Assembly (NCBI RefSeq): GCF_002020355.1
Contig: NZ_MPZV01000001.1
Span: 310,001-374,000 of the forward strand
Source: Thioclava sediminum
GTDB taxonomy: Bacteria; Pseudomonadota; Alphaproteobacteria; Rhodobacterales; Rhodobacteraceae
DNA length: 64,000 bases
Reading direction: 5' to 3'
Shown: piece after piece, positions 9,034 to 20,327 of the stretch
Position numbering within the stretch: position 1 is the first letter of the stretch
Layout of the letters: each line of letters starts with the position of its first letter
Made by a program: the position numbers and the translations under genes
Notes under the pieces: model-generated
What the model was told of the DNA's origin: nothing
Seen by the model: only the letters and a program-made list of their open reading frames with translations
The model's database searches: none

Positions 9034-9902
9034 AAATCGCATTTATCGGGCTTGGAAACATGGGTGGGCCGATGGCGGCCAATCTGGTCGCCGCGGGGCA
9101 CAAAGTGATCGGCTTCGACCTCACCGCCCCGCCGCCCGAGGGCGTGGGTCAGGCGACGACCGCAGCCGCGGCGGCGCAGGAGGCCGAGGTCGTCATCACC
9201 ATGCTGCCCAATGGCCAGATCCTGCGCGACGTCGCCAAGGAAGTGATCCCGGCGATGCAGGAAGATGCGGTGCTGTGCGATTGCTCGACCGTCGACGTGG
9301 ATAGCGCGAAAGCGGTCGCGGCGATGGCGGCGGATCGCGGCCTCGGCTCTCTCGACGCGCCGGTCTCCGGTGGCGTGGGTGGCGCGACCAACGGCACGCT
9401 GACCTTCATGGTGGGCGGCGACGACAAGAGCTTCGAGATCGTGAAGCCCCTCTTCGACGTGATGGGCCAGAAAGCCGTGCATTGCGGTGAAGCGGGCGCC
9501 GGTCAGGCGGCGAAGATCTGCAACAACATGATCCTTGGCGTGACGATGATCGCGACCTGCGAAGCCTTCGCGCTCGCCGACAAGCTGGGCCTCGACCGCG
9601 AGAAGATGTTCGATGTGGTCTCGACCTCTTCGGGTCAGAGCTGGTCGATGAACACCTATTGCCCCGCGCCGGGCGTCGGGCCGCAATCGCCTGCCGACAA
9701 CGACTACAAGCCGGGCTTCGCGGCCGAGCTGATGCTCAAGGACCTGCGGCTGAGCCAGCAGGCTGCCGAGAGCGCCGATGCCGACACGCCGATGGGCAAG
9801 CTCGCATCCGCGCTCTACGCGGCTTTCGTGGAGGCCGAAGGCGGCAAGGGGCGCGATTTCTCGGCCATGCTGCCGCGGTTCGAAAAGCGCTCGCGCAGCT
9901 GA
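9030..9902 (+). CDS. mmsB: 3-hydroxyisobutyrate dehydrogenase
   Basis: 290 residues. The NAD-binding GLGNMGGPMA is at the N-terminus, the substrate site DAPVSGGVGGA is in the middle, and the catalytic lysine lies in GAGQAAKICNN. It oxidises 3-hydroxyisobutyrate to methylmalonate semialdehyde. The start overlaps the hydrolase stop by 4 bases, so the three genes form one valine catabolism operon. A methylmalonate-semialdehyde dehydrogenase gene is not seen here. Confidence 0.9.
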   Translation: MKIAFIGLGNMGGPMAANLVAAGHKVIGFDLTAPPPEGVGQATTAAAAAQEAEVVITMLPNGQILRDVAKEVIPAMQEDAVLCDCSTVDVDSAKAVAAMAADRGLGSLDAPVSGGVGGATNGTLTFMVGGDDKSFEIVKPLFDVMGQKAVHCGEAGAGQAAKICNNMILGVTMIATCEAFALADKLGLDREKMFDVVSTSSGQSWSMNTYCPAPGVGPQSPADNDYKPGFAAELMLKDLRLSQQAAESADADTPMGKLASALYAAFVEAEGGKGRDFSAMLPRFEKRSRS

Positions 9903-9929
9903 GCGGGGGCGCGTCACCGCGCCTCCCGC
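9903..9929 (+). terminator. GC hairpin directly after mmsB
   Basis: A strong GC stem (9903-9913 with 9918-9929, one bulge, TCAC loop) begins immediately after the stop codon. There is no clear T-run, so it may stabilise the 3' end or act only as a weak terminator. Confidence 0.4.
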
Positions 9930-10003
9930 AGTTAATCCTTGCCGCTTGAGCTTGCGTAACAGTATCAAGATCAAAGGAAACTGCGCCACCGAAAGGGCTT
10001 TGC

Positions 10004-10201
10004 ATGTTCAAAAACAATGTCGGCGGCATCGACCGCACTCTGCGCATCGTGATCGGGCTGGCCCTGATCATCGGCTTCTTCGTCACCCCACCCAGCCCCT
10101 ATCACTGGCTGTACTGGATCGGGTTGATCCCGCTTGCGACCGGGTTGCTGGGCACCTGCCCGCTTTATTCGATGCTGGGTGTCAATACCTGCAAGAAGTA
10201 A
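10004..10201 (+). CDS. DUF2892 small inner membrane protein
   Basis: 65 residues with two hydrophobic segments (about 15-30 and 35-50). The opening NNVGGIDRTLRIVIG and the GLLGTCPLYSMLG end are hallmarks of the DUF2892 family, found as stand-alone proteins and fused to rhodaneses (YgaP). Function unknown; the conserved cysteines near the end may be relevant. It is a single-gene unit closed by a clear terminator. Confidence 0.85.
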   Translation: MFKNNVGGIDRTLRIVIGLALIIGFFVTPPSPYHWLYWIGLIPLATGLLGTCPLYSMLGVNTCKK

Positions 10202-10236
10202 CCCCTACGACCTAAGTTCGCCCTCGGGCGAGCCGG

Positions 10237-10274
10237 ACCCCGCCGAAGGACCGTGTGTCTTCGGCGGGGTCTTG
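10237..10274 (+). terminator. Rho-independent terminator
   Basis: A 12-bp stem, ACCCCGCCGAAG (10237-10248) with CTTCGGCGGGGT (10259-10270), is followed by CTTGCTT. It ends the DUF2892 transcript. Confidence 0.8.
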
Positions 10275-10378
10275 CTTGTGAGAAGGTATGGTACGATTCC
10301 GCAATGGAACGGTTCGGCAGGTATGGTCATTTATGTCCCGAGATGCGCCCTGAGGCGCTTATGGAAAGGAGAGGTCAC

Positions 10379-10804
10379 ATGAAACGCCTGACCCAGCTTA
10401 CCCTCGCCGCCGCCCTCGGGGCGAGCCTTCTGCCCGGTGCGGCTCTTGCCGACGGGCATGGCCACGGCAAGTGGAAAAACGACCGCGGCCACGCGGAGCG
10501 CAATTACAAGGGCTGCCCGCCGGGGCTGGCCAAGAAGAACAATGGCTGCCGCCCGCCGGGCCTCGCCAAGAAGAGCTATCGCCATGACGACGAGCGTGAT
10601 GACGCATGGCGGGACGCCGACCACCGCTGGCGTCGCGGCGACCGGATCATTGGTGACTACGTCCTGATCCGCGACCCGAATCGCTACGGGTTAAACGACA
10701 ATCGGACCTACTGGCGTTCGAACGGATACGTCTATCAGGTCGACCGTCAGACCGGCGAGGTGCTCGCATTGATCGGACTCGCGCGTTCGATCCTCGGGAA
10801 CTGA
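10379..10804 (+). CDS. Exported RcnB-like protein, copy 1
   Basis: 141 residues. The start at 10379 is chosen for the AAAGGAGAGG site and the signal peptide ending near AALADG; an upstream in-frame start is rejected. After a His/Lys-rich stretch come two copies of a PPGLAKK motif (CPPGLAKK, then RPPGLAKK). The C-terminal part, TYWRSNGYVYQVDRQTGEV, is the RcnB-type domain. Periplasmic RcnB of E. coli helps nickel/cobalt homeostasis; a metal role here is only a guess based on the His-rich segment. Two diverged paralogues follow. Confidence 0.7.
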   Translation: MKRLTQLTLAAALGASLLPGAALADGHGHGKWKNDRGHAERNYKGCPPGLAKKNNGCRPPGLAKKSYRHDDERDDAWRDADHRWRRGDRIIGDYVLIRDPNRYGLNDNRTYWRSNGYVYQVDRQTGEVLALIGLARSILGN

Positions 10805-10850
10805 CCGCGCAAACGCAGAAACGACGTTCAAAATGACGTTACGAAAAGTG

Positions 10851-10879
10851 AAGACCCGCGCGTGTTTGCGCGGGTCTTT
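10851..10879 (+). terminator. Rho-independent terminator
   Basis: An 11-bp stem, AAGACCCGCGC (10851-10861) with GCGCGGGTCTT (10868-10878), runs into TTTC. It closes the first RcnB-like unit. Confidence 0.85.
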
Positions 10880-11048
10880 CATATTTTCTGAAACCACCAT
10901 TAGAATTTATTTAAGCATTTTCAGCGCCCTAGCAAAACCGCCGGCACACAATCGCACACAAACGCGTGCATAGCGGTAATGCGGAATCTGCAATGGACCT
11001 TTTCGCCGCAATGCGGCATTTGGTCCACCAAGACGAAAGGAAACGCGC

Positions 11049-11396
11049 ATGACTTATCTTCCCCGTATCGCGCTGATCGCGGTGATCGGTGCAGCCCTTA
11101 CCCCGATGGCAGCTCTCGCAGATGGTCCGATGAGCGCCGCAGGTTCGAAACTCGCTTCGAGCGTCTCGGTCGCAAACCAGGCAAATGCTGAAAAGCCCTC
11201 GGTTCGTAACGACCTTCTGTGGCAGGTTGGCCAGCAAATCACCGAGAGCCACGTTCGCCTCCGTCAGCCCGACGCATTCGGCCTGAAGGCTGACGCGACC
11301 TACTGGCGCTCGTTTGGCTACATCTATGAAGTCAGCCCCGAGAACGGCGAAGTGATCGCCCAGATCGGCAAAGCTTCGGACGTCGTCGGCTTCTGA
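11049..11396 (+). CDS. Exported RcnB-like protein, copy 2
   Basis: 115 residues with a signal peptide ending around MAALADG. It lacks the His-rich and PPGLAKK region of copy 1 but shares the C-terminal pattern: FGLKADATYWRSFGYIYEV, then GEVIAQIGKA, against YGLNDNRTYWRSNGYVYQV and GEVLALIGLA. AAAGGAAACGCGC precedes the ATG. Probably periplasmic. No cysteine in the mature part. It has its own terminator. Confidence 0.65.
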   Translation: MTYLPRIALIAVIGAALTPMAALADGPMSAAGSKLASSVSVANQANAEKPSVRNDLLWQVGQQITESHVRLRQPDAFGLKADATYWRSFGYIYEVSPENGEVIAQIGKASDVVGF

Positions 11397-11421
11397 GCCA
11401 CAGTCCAGACGGAAAGTTACG

Positions 11422-11450
11422 AACGGGCGGAACCACTCCGCCCGTTTTTT
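11422..11450 (+). terminator. Rho-independent terminator
   Basis: A 10-bp stem, AACGGGCGGA (11422-11431) with TCCGCCCGTT (11437-11446), is followed by a T-run to 11450. Confidence 0.9.
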
Positions 11451-11536
11451 CTTGTCCTCAAAAGCTTGGAGGACAGAAACATGCGCCGATTCTCAATTTC
11501 ATTGCCCGATGGTATCTGCGTGGCTAGGCTTTCGTG

Positions 11537-11977
11537 ATGAGGATCGTGACACGCCCGCTCGCCCTGATCGCGCTGTTCTGCGCCCTGCCCGCCCTCGCCT
11601 CCGCCGAAGGATCGGCGCAAGGGGTCCAAGTGATGCGCGGCGGCAAGATCGACATGGGCAGTGCCACAGCCGAGACCAAGACCGCTGCAAAAGCCGCGCC
11701 GGAGTGCAAGACGCTCACGACGGGGGACACGTTCTGCAAGGTCGCCACGACCAACGGAACGGCGCGCTGGGTGCTGCAAGGCCAGATGGAGCCCGACTTC
11801 AGCGTGGGCGACGACTTCCCGGTCTATCAGCACTCGATGATCCTGAACCTGCGCCGCTACGACCTGCCGATCGTGACGGGCGCCTGGCGCTACTACAGAG
11901 TACGCGGCGTGATCTACAAAGTGGGTGCGGAAGACCACAAGGTCATGGAAGTCATCGGGCGCACCGCGCAGCGCTGA
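11537..11977 (+). CDS. Exported protein with diverged RcnB-like end, copy 3
   Basis: 146 residues from ATG 11537 (a GTG directly before it, 11534, is also possible). The signal peptide ends near ALASAEG. The last 50 residues keep the pattern of copies 1 and 2 in weaker form: MILNLRRYDLP, AWRYYRVRGVIYKV, then EVIGRTA. It has two cysteines, C55 and C66 counting from the ATG, absent from copy 2. The relationship is inferred from the aligned aromatic residues and is less sure than for copies 1 and 2. It converges on uvrA. Confidence 0.55.
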   Translation: MRIVTRPLALIALFCALPALASAEGSAQGVQVMRGGKIDMGSATAETKTAAKAAPECKTLTTGDTFCKVATTNGTARWVLQGQMEPDFSVGDDFPVYQHSMILNLRRYDLPIVTGAWRYYRVRGVIYKVGAEDHKVMEVIGRTAQR

Positions 11978-12013
11978 GCCCGCGGTTACGGTCAAAGTCA
12001 TCGGCGCGGCGGA

Positions 12014-14875
<2,862 letters not shown>

Positions 14876-14939
14876 CCACGCCCCCTTTATCACCAGCCCT
14901 AGATAGGTGTTTCCGCGCGAGTCTCCAATCCAAATCTGC

Positions 14940-14954
14940 GAACGAAATGTGAAC
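14940..14954 (-). promoter_or_regulatory. LexA (SOS) box of uvrA
   Basis: On the minus strand the sequence reads GTTC-ACATTTC-GTTC, an exact match to the alphaproteobacterial LexA consensus GTTC-N7-GTTC. It is 65 bases before the uvrA start, so uvrA is most likely SOS-inducible. Confidence 0.85.
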
Positions 14955-15163
14955 TTTCTGCACTGCGCGCATGCGGGCCGCAATCCGCGCGCCGCCCGCC
15001 CGCCTCGCAGCACGATCAAAATCGTGGCAGATCGGCTTTAAATTCCATTTCTTGAATGTATTTTCACCCCGTTCCGCGCTAATACTCTTGAAAGCCTCCC
15101 GGCATTTGCCACATGAGGCGGGAAACGGATCTTTCGGGTCCAGCGAACGCAAGAGGTATTGAG

Positions 15164-15532
15164 ATGCTGAACTTCCTTCGTCCGTCCGGCGGTGGCCGCG
15201 TGGAAAAAATCTCGGCAAAAGACGCCGTTGCCAAGGCGAAAGCCGGCGAGCTGACCGTCGTCGACGTGCGCGAGGGCATGGAAGTCAAAAGCTCGGGCAA
15301 GGCCAAGGGCGCGCTGCATATCCCGCTCGCGACCATCCGCATGAAGGCCGATCCTTCGAGCCCCGAAAAGCATCCCGAGCTGGACACCGCGAAGCCGGTC
15401 GCCCTCTATTGCGCCTCGGGCGCGCGTTCGGCAGGTGCGGCGCAGATGCTCGCCCAACTGGGCTACGAGCATGTCTACAACATCGGCGGCCTGCATGACT
15501 GGCACGCTGGTGGTGGCGAGATCGAACGCTGA
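15164..15532 (+). CDS. Rhodanese-domain protein
   Basis: 122 residues, a single rhodanese domain. The active-site loop is YCASGARSA, giving a six-residue loop after the catalytic cysteine that suits sulfur transfer. The start at 15164 fits the domain boundary better than an in-frame ATG at 15113. No signal peptide, so cytoplasmic. Its physiological sulfur donor is unknown. It is transcribed away from uvrA and has its own terminator. Confidence 0.8.
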   Translation: MLNFLRPSGGGRVEKISAKDAVAKAKAGELTVVDVREGMEVKSSGKAKGALHIPLATIRMKADPSSPEKHPELDTAKPVALYCASGARSAGAAQMLAQLGYEHVYNIGGLHDWHAGGGEIER

Positions 15533-15557
15533 TCGCGCGCTGCATCGCATTATTTTG

Positions 15558-15584
15558 AAGGGGTCCCGCCGGGGCCCCTTTTGT
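15558..15584 (+). terminator. Rho-independent terminator
   Basis: AAGGGGTCCC (15558-15567) pairs with GGGGCCCCTT (15571-15580, one G-T pair) and is followed by TTGTTTT. Confidence 0.8.
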
Positions 15585-15663
15585 TTTGCGCGCCCCGCGG
15601 AATTGCGCGGGCGCGGCGCGTGCCTATATCGAGACCAGTTGTTTTCGCGTGGAGATGATCACG

Positions 15664-16605
15664 ATGGGATATGCCAAGACTGCGATGCTGATGGCGGCGA
15701 TGACGGCGCTGTTCATGGGGTTGGGCTACCTGATGGGGGGCGCGACCGGCATGGTGATCGCGCTGATCTTCGCCGCCGGGATGAATGTCTTTTCGTGGTG
15801 GAATTCGGACAAGATGGTGCTGCGGATGCATAACGCGCATCTGGTGGCGCCGGGCGACCGCGCGGGGCTGAATGCGCTGGTGGGCCAACTGGCGAAGAAT
15901 GCCGATCTGCCGATGCCCGCCGTCTACCTGATCGACACGCCGCAGCCCAACGCGTTCGCCACCGGCCGCAACCCCGAGAACGCCGCCGTGGCGGTGACCG
16001 CCGGGTTGATGCAGAGCCTGTCGCGCGAGGAGCTGTCGGGCGTGATCGCCCACGAGCTGGCCCATATCAAGCACCGCGACACCGCGATCATGACGGTTAC
16101 AGCGAGCTTCGCCGGTGCGATCTCGATGCTGGCGAATTTCGCCCTGTTCTTCGGCGGCTCGCGCGAGCGGATGGGGATCATGGGGACGCTGGCGATGATG
16201 TTCCTCGCCCCGATGGCGGCGGCGCTGGTGCAGATGGCGATCTCGCGCACCCGCGAATATGCGGCCGACAAGGAAGGCGCTGCGATCTGTGGCAATCCGC
16301 TCTGGCTCGCCTCGGCGCTGCAGCGGATCGAGGCGGGCGCGCGCCGGGTCGAGAATGTCGCCGCCGAGCGCAATCCCGCGACCGCGCATATGTTCATCAT
16401 CAACCCGCTGAGCGGGCATGGCGCGGATAACCTGTTCGCCACCCACCCCTCGACCGAGAACCGCGTGGCCGCCCTACGCCAGATGGTAGGCGGTACGGGT
16501 GAGCGTCGTGAGCGCGCAGCTCCCGCGCCTGAGGCGGGCGATTGGAGCGGCGCGCGCTCGATGCCGAAGGTGCGGCGGAAGGGCAAGAACGGGCCTTGGT
16601 CATAA
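15664..16605 (+). CDS. htpX: Membrane zinc metalloprotease HtpX
   Basis: 313 residues. Two membrane segments lie in the first 55 residues and two more near 140-190. The zinc motif HELAH is followed by IKHRD, and the third ligand region is [13 protein letters not shown]. HtpX degrades misfolded membrane proteins alongside FtsH. The start at 15664 has GGAG 9 bases upstream; a start at 15655 would place the GGAG directly against the codon. The C-terminal tail, about 40 residues rich in Arg/Glu/Ala, is likely disordered. Confidence 0.92.
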   Translation: MGYAKTAMLMAAMTALFMGLGYLMGGATGMVIALIFAAGMNVFSWWNSDKMVLRMHNAHLVAPGDRAGLNALVGQLAKNADLPMPAVYLIDTPQPNAFATGRNPENAAVAVTAGLMQSLSREELSGVIAHELAHIKHRDTAIMTVTASFAGAISMLANFALFFGGSRERMGIMGTLAMMFLAPMAAALVQMAISRTREYAADKEGAAICGNPLWLASALQRIEAGARRVENVAAERNPATAHMFIINPLSGHGADNLFATHPSTENRVAALRQMVGGTGERRERAAPAPEAGDWSGARSMPKVRRKGKNGPWS

Positions 16606-16611
16606 CCGGCA

Positions 16612-16762
16612 CGGGGCGACCAGCCCCGGGCCGCGCCCGACCTCCCCCCGGGAGGGCGCATTGGCGATGCCGCGCGGGCACATCCGACTTGCGGGCTTGC
16701 GGGATAAACCGCCCGACCACAGGCGACGCGCAGCGCCCACCCGAGGCTCGGGCGCGTCCCTT
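16612..16762. repeat. Dispersed ~150-bp intergenic repeat, copy A
   Basis: The segment starts CGGGGCGACCAGCCCCGGG and ends CCCGAGGCTCGGGCGCG. A second copy in the same orientation is at 57402-57554. The first ~58 bases differ only by one base insertion, the middle is diverged, and the last ~40 bases are again nearly the same. It contains several short palindromes. Here it lies between the 3' ends of htpX and lpdA. It carries no convincing gene. Confidence 0.85.
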
Positions 16763-16775
16763 ACCACCAAAACAA

Positions 16776-16801
16776 AAAGGCCGGGGTCTCCCCCGGCCTT
16801 T
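16776..16801 (-). terminator. Rho-independent terminator of lpdA
   Basis: AAAGGCCGGGG (16776-16786) pairs with CCCCGGCCTTT (16791-16801) around a TCTC loop. On the minus strand the stem is followed by TTGTTTT, as expected for lpdA, whose stop is at 16823. Confidence 0.85.
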
Positions 16802-16822
16802 CGTATTTCTCGGCACATCCGA

Positions 16823-18217
16823 TCAGAAGTGGATCGCGCGCCCGTAAGCGTCGAGCACCGACTCGTGCATCATCTCCGACAGGGTCGGGTGCGGGAAGAC
16901 GGTGTTCATCAGGTCTTCCTCGGTGGTCTCGAGCTGACGACCCACGACATAGCCCTGGATCAGCTCGGTCACTTCCGCGCCGACCATATGCGCGCCCAGC
17001 AATTCGCCGGTCTTCGCGTCGAACACGGTCTTCACCAGACCTTCGCTCTCGCCCAAGGCAATCGCCTTGCCGTTGCCGATGAAGGGAAAGCGGCCGACCT
17101 TGATGTCGTAGCCCGCCTCTTTCGCCTTCGCTTCGGTCATGCCGACCGAGGCGACCTGCGGCTGGCAATAGGTGCAGCCCGCGATCGAGCCCGGCTTGAC
17201 CGGATGGGCGTGCTTGCCCGCGATCAGCTCGGCCACCATCACGCCCTCATGGCTCGCCTTGTGCGCGAGCCACGGTGCGCCCGCGATATCGCCGATAGCA
17301 TAGAGCCCGTCGACGCCGGTGCGGCAGTATTCGTCGGTCACGACATGGGTGCGGTCGACCTTCACGCCCGCCTCTTCAAGGCCCAGATCCTCGACATTGC
17401 CGACGATGCCCACGGCGGAGATCACGGTATCGACCTCCAGCGTCTCGGTCTTGCCACCCTTGTCGAGCGTCGCGATGACCTTGTCGGCCTTGCGGTCGAG
17501 CTTGGTCACGGTGGTCTTCTCGCGGATCGTCATGCCCTGCTTCTCGAACTGCTTCTTGGCGAATTTCGAGATTTCCTCGTCTTCGACGGGCAGGACGCGA
17601 TCCATCACCTCGACGACGGTCGTCTCGGCGCCCAGCGTGTTGAAGAAGCTGGCAAATTCGATGCCGATCGCGCCAGAGCCGATGACCAGCAGCTTCTTCG
17701 GCTCGTGCGGCGGGTTGAGCGCGTGCTTGTAGGACCAGACGCGCTTGCCGTCGGCCTCGAGCCCCGGCAGGTTACGTGCCCGCGCGCCGGTGGCCAGCAC
17801 GATGTTCTTGGCGGTGAGTTCCTCGGTGCCCTTGTCGGTTTTCACCGAAACCTTGCCCTTGCCGGCAAGTTTCGCGGTGCCCATCACGACATCGACCTTG
17901 TTCTTCTTGAGAAGGTGGCCGACGCCGGAGGCGAGCTGCTTGGCCACCCCGCGCGAGCGTTTCACCACCGCGTCCAGGTCATAGCCGAACTTCTCGGCGC
18001 TGAGGCCGAAATCCTTCGCGCGCTCCATCAGGTGGAACACCTCGGCGGAGCGCAGCAGCGCCTTCGTGGGGATACAGCCCCAGTTGAGGCAGATGCCGCC
18101 CAGATGCTCGCGCTCTACGATCGCGACCTTGAGGCCCAGCTGTGCGCCCCGGATGGCGCTGACATAGCCCCCCGGCCCTGCCCCGATCACAATCATGTCG
18201 TAGCTTTTCGATGCCAT
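16823..18217 (-). CDS. lpdA: Dihydrolipoamide dehydrogenase (E3)
   Basis: 464 residues. FAD site GAGPGGY is near the N-terminus, the redox disulfide is C43/C48 in GGICLNWGCIPTK, the second nucleotide site is IGSGAIGIEFAS, and the active-site HPTLSE lies near the C-terminus with its H/E pair. It reoxidises dihydrolipoamide in the pyruvate, 2-oxoglutarate and branched-chain 2-oxoacid complexes. GGAGGGA precedes the start. No E1 or E2 gene is adjacent in the window, so the complex it serves cannot be read from context. Confidence 0.95.
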   Translation of the reverse strand: MASKSYDMIVIGAGPGGYVSAIRGAQLGLKVAIVEREHLGGICLNWGCIPTKALLRSAEVFHLMERAKDFGLSAEKFGYDLDAVVKRSRGVAKQLASGVGHLLKKNKVDVVMGTAKLAGKGKVSVKTDKGTEELTAKNIVLATGARARNLPGLEADGKRVWSYKHALNPPHEPKKLLVIGSGAIGIEFASFFNTLGAETTVVEVMDRVLPVEDEEISKFAKKQFEKQGMTIREKTTVTKLDRKADKVIATLDKGGKTETLEVDTVISAVGIVGNVEDLGLEEAGVKVDRTHVVTDEYCRTGVDGLYAIGDIAGAPWLAHKASHEGVMVAELIAGKHAHPVKPGSIAGCTYCQPQVASVGMTEAKAKEAGYDIKVGRFPFIGNGKAIALGESEGLVKTVFDAKTGELLGAHMVGAEVTELIQGYVVGRQLETTEEDLMNTVFPHPTLSEMMHESVLDAYGRAIHF

Positions 18218-18253
18218 GTCTTCCCTCCGGTCAGAAACTGGTTTGGCATTAAA

Positions 18254-18838
18254 CTATTTTACGGACAGCTTCAACTCATCCGCATCCGCAAGCGCTTTGC
18301 AGTAGCCGCCCTGTTCCATAAATGCCTGTTCCTCGGGCGTCGTTTCGCGATCTAGCGCGGAATTGCGCCAAGGGAAGCGCCCGAACCGTTCGATCACTGA
18401 ACGATGTGCGCGCGCATGGCGCAGGTTATCCTCCGAGCGCCATCGCTCGGCGAACAGCGACACAGCACGATCCTGATCCGCAAGTTCCTCGGAATGCATG
18501 AAAGGCAGGTAGAAGAATTGCTGCAGCGGCGGGCCGATCTGCAGGTCGAACCCTTCGGCAATCGCGCGATCGGCATGGCGGCGCGCCATTGGGTCGGTCT
18601 GAAAGGCGCGCGGGTCTTCGCGAAACATGTTGCGCGGGAACTGATCGAGCAGCAACAAAAGCGCCAGCGCGCCCTCGGCGTTACGCTCCCATTCGCTCAG
18701 CGCGCCTTGCGCGCCCACCTGCCAGAGCGGCGCATAGCGACGCCGGATCGCGGCGTCGATCTGCTCGCTCGACTGATACCAGTATTTCTCGCCGACCTCG
18801 ATACGCCAGAAGCGTATAATCTCGTTGATGCGATCCAT
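18254..18838 (-). CDS. DUF924 family protein
   Basis: 194 residues. It has the DUF924 marks: a long helical protein with LLLDQFPRNMFR, then AFQTDPMARR, and ERFGRFPWRNSALDR near the end. Members are cytoplasmic, all-helical, of unknown function. It lies upstream of lpdA on the same strand, with 36 bases between them, so the two could be co-transcribed. Confidence 0.85.
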   Translation of the reverse strand: MDRINEIIRFWRIEVGEKYWYQSSEQIDAAIRRRYAPLWQVGAQGALSEWERNAEGALALLLLLDQFPRNMFREDPRAFQTDPMARRHADRAIAEGFDLQIGPPLQQFFYLPFMHSEELADQDRAVSLFAERWRSEDNLRHARAHRSVIERFGRFPWRNSALDRETTPEEQAFMEQGGYCKALADADELKLSVK

Positions 18839-18925
18839 GGTAACGGCCCTCCCCTGCCGTGCCTGCCCCGCCTGATCTTCAGATCATGGTAGGGCAAGCG
18901 CAGGGGCAGGCAAAGGGGGCTTGCG

Positions 18926-20239
18926 TCAGCCGGTGGTCTCGGTGCGCTTGTCGGCCTCGGACGGCTCTTCCGCCTCGGCCTCGGCTTCCGCTTCGGCTTC
19001 CGCCTCCGCTTCCTCCTGAGCGACTTCGAGACGGGCCTCGACCGCGACCGCCGTCGCCGTCGGCGAAAGCAGCGTGTAGGAGCCGGTCTCGTCCGCCGAA
19101 GGCGCTTCGCGGCGCGTCATCCGCCACGCGGCATAGCCCGCGATCCCGGCACAGAGCACCCCGATATAGAGGAAAAACCCGCCCGGTCCCATGACGCTCA
19201 TGAGCCAACCGGTCACCAGCGGCCCCGCCACCGCACCAAGCCCGTTGATGAACATCAGCCCCGCCGAAGCGGACGCCATATCGGAATAATCGAGATAGTC
19301 ATTCGTATAGGCGATCAGCAGCGAATAGAGCGGGTTGGCCACACCGCCGATCAGCGCAGCCCCGATCAGCAGCACCCAGAAGGGCGGGTTCGTCGCGAAG
19401 ATCGCGAAGGTCACTACCGCACCTACAAGCGCCGCGCCCATGATCACGCGGCGCCGGTCCATCCGATCCGAAGCCCAGCCAATCGGATATTGCAGGAAGA
19501 GGCCGCCCACATAGATCGCCGCCACGAAGGCCGAAATCTGCTTCACGTTGAGCCCTTCAGCGGTGCCCCAGACCGAGGCCATGCCGAACATCGCCGAGAT
19601 GATGCCGCCCAGCAGGAAGATCCCCACCATACCCAGCGGCGAGGCTTCCCAGAGCCGCTTGAAGGTCATGCGCTGGATCGTCTCGAAGCTGGGTGCGGGC
19701 GAGGCCGCGAGCAGGATCGGCGTGAAGGACAGCGACACCAGCACCGAGGGGATCACGAAGAGGAGATAGCCCGCCGGATCGCCCACGTTCAGCAGCGCCT
19801 GCGCCGTCACGATGCCGAACATCTGCATGATCATGTAGAGCGACAGCGCCTGCCCGCGCGTCTCGTTGGTCGAGCCCGCGTTCAGCCAGCTTTCCGCCGT
19901 GATATACACGCCCGAGAAGGAGAAGCCGATCAGCACGCGCAACGCCACCCAGGAGGGCCAGTTCGGGAAGGCGGCATAAAGGACGAGGATCGCCGAGATC
20001 AGTGAGCCGAGCGCCGCGAAGACCCGCACGTGACCGACGCGCGCGATCATCTCCGGCACCATGCGCGACCCGAACAGGAAGCCCGCGAAATAGGCCGACA
20101 TGACGAGCGACATGTAGAAAGTGTCGATACCCTCGATCTTGCCGCGGATACCAAGCAGCGTGCCCTGCATCCCGTTGCCGACCATCAAGAGCATGATGCC
20201 CAGCAATAGCGGCCATGTCTGGCGCAGCACTAACAACAT
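18926..20239 (-). CDS. MFS transporter (YcaD-like) with acidic Ala-Glu tail
   Basis: 437 residues, about 12 membrane segments up to residue 385. Loop motifs FGSRMVPEMIARVGHVRVF and GWASDRMDRRRVIMGA are the expected MFS A-type motifs. Closest in style to the YcaD group, whose substrates are unknown. The last 45 residues include an alternating Glu-Ala run of about eight repeats (coded at about 18967-19020) and are cytoplasmic. GGGAGT precedes the start. Confidence 0.85.
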   Translation of the reverse strand: MLLVLRQTWPLLLGIMLLMVGNGMQGTLLGIRGKIEGIDTFYMSLVMSAYFAGFLFGSRMVPEMIARVGHVRVFAALGSLISAILVLYAAFPNWPSWVALRVLIGFSFSGVYITAESWLNAGSTNETRGQALSLYMIMQMFGIVTAQALLNVGDPAGYLLFVIPSVLVSLSFTPILLAASPAPSFETIQRMTFKRLWEASPLGMVGIFLLGGIISAMFGMASVWGTAEGLNVKQISAFVAAIYVGGLFLQYPIGWASDRMDRRRVIMGAALVGAVVTFAIFATNPPFWVLLIGAALIGGVANPLYSLLIAYTNDYLDYSDMASASAGLMFINGLGAVAGPLVTGWLMSVMGPGGFFLYIGVLCAGIAGYAAWRMTRREAPSADETGSYTLLSPTATAVAVEARLEVAQEEAEAEAEAEAEAEAEEPSEADKRTETTG

Positions 20240-20327
20240 GTCTTGGACTCCCGGGGACTGATTTGGATTGCGTCGTGTCGCGGCATCTAGTCCGCAGCGG
20301 AGACATTTCCAAGCCCTGAAAGCGACT

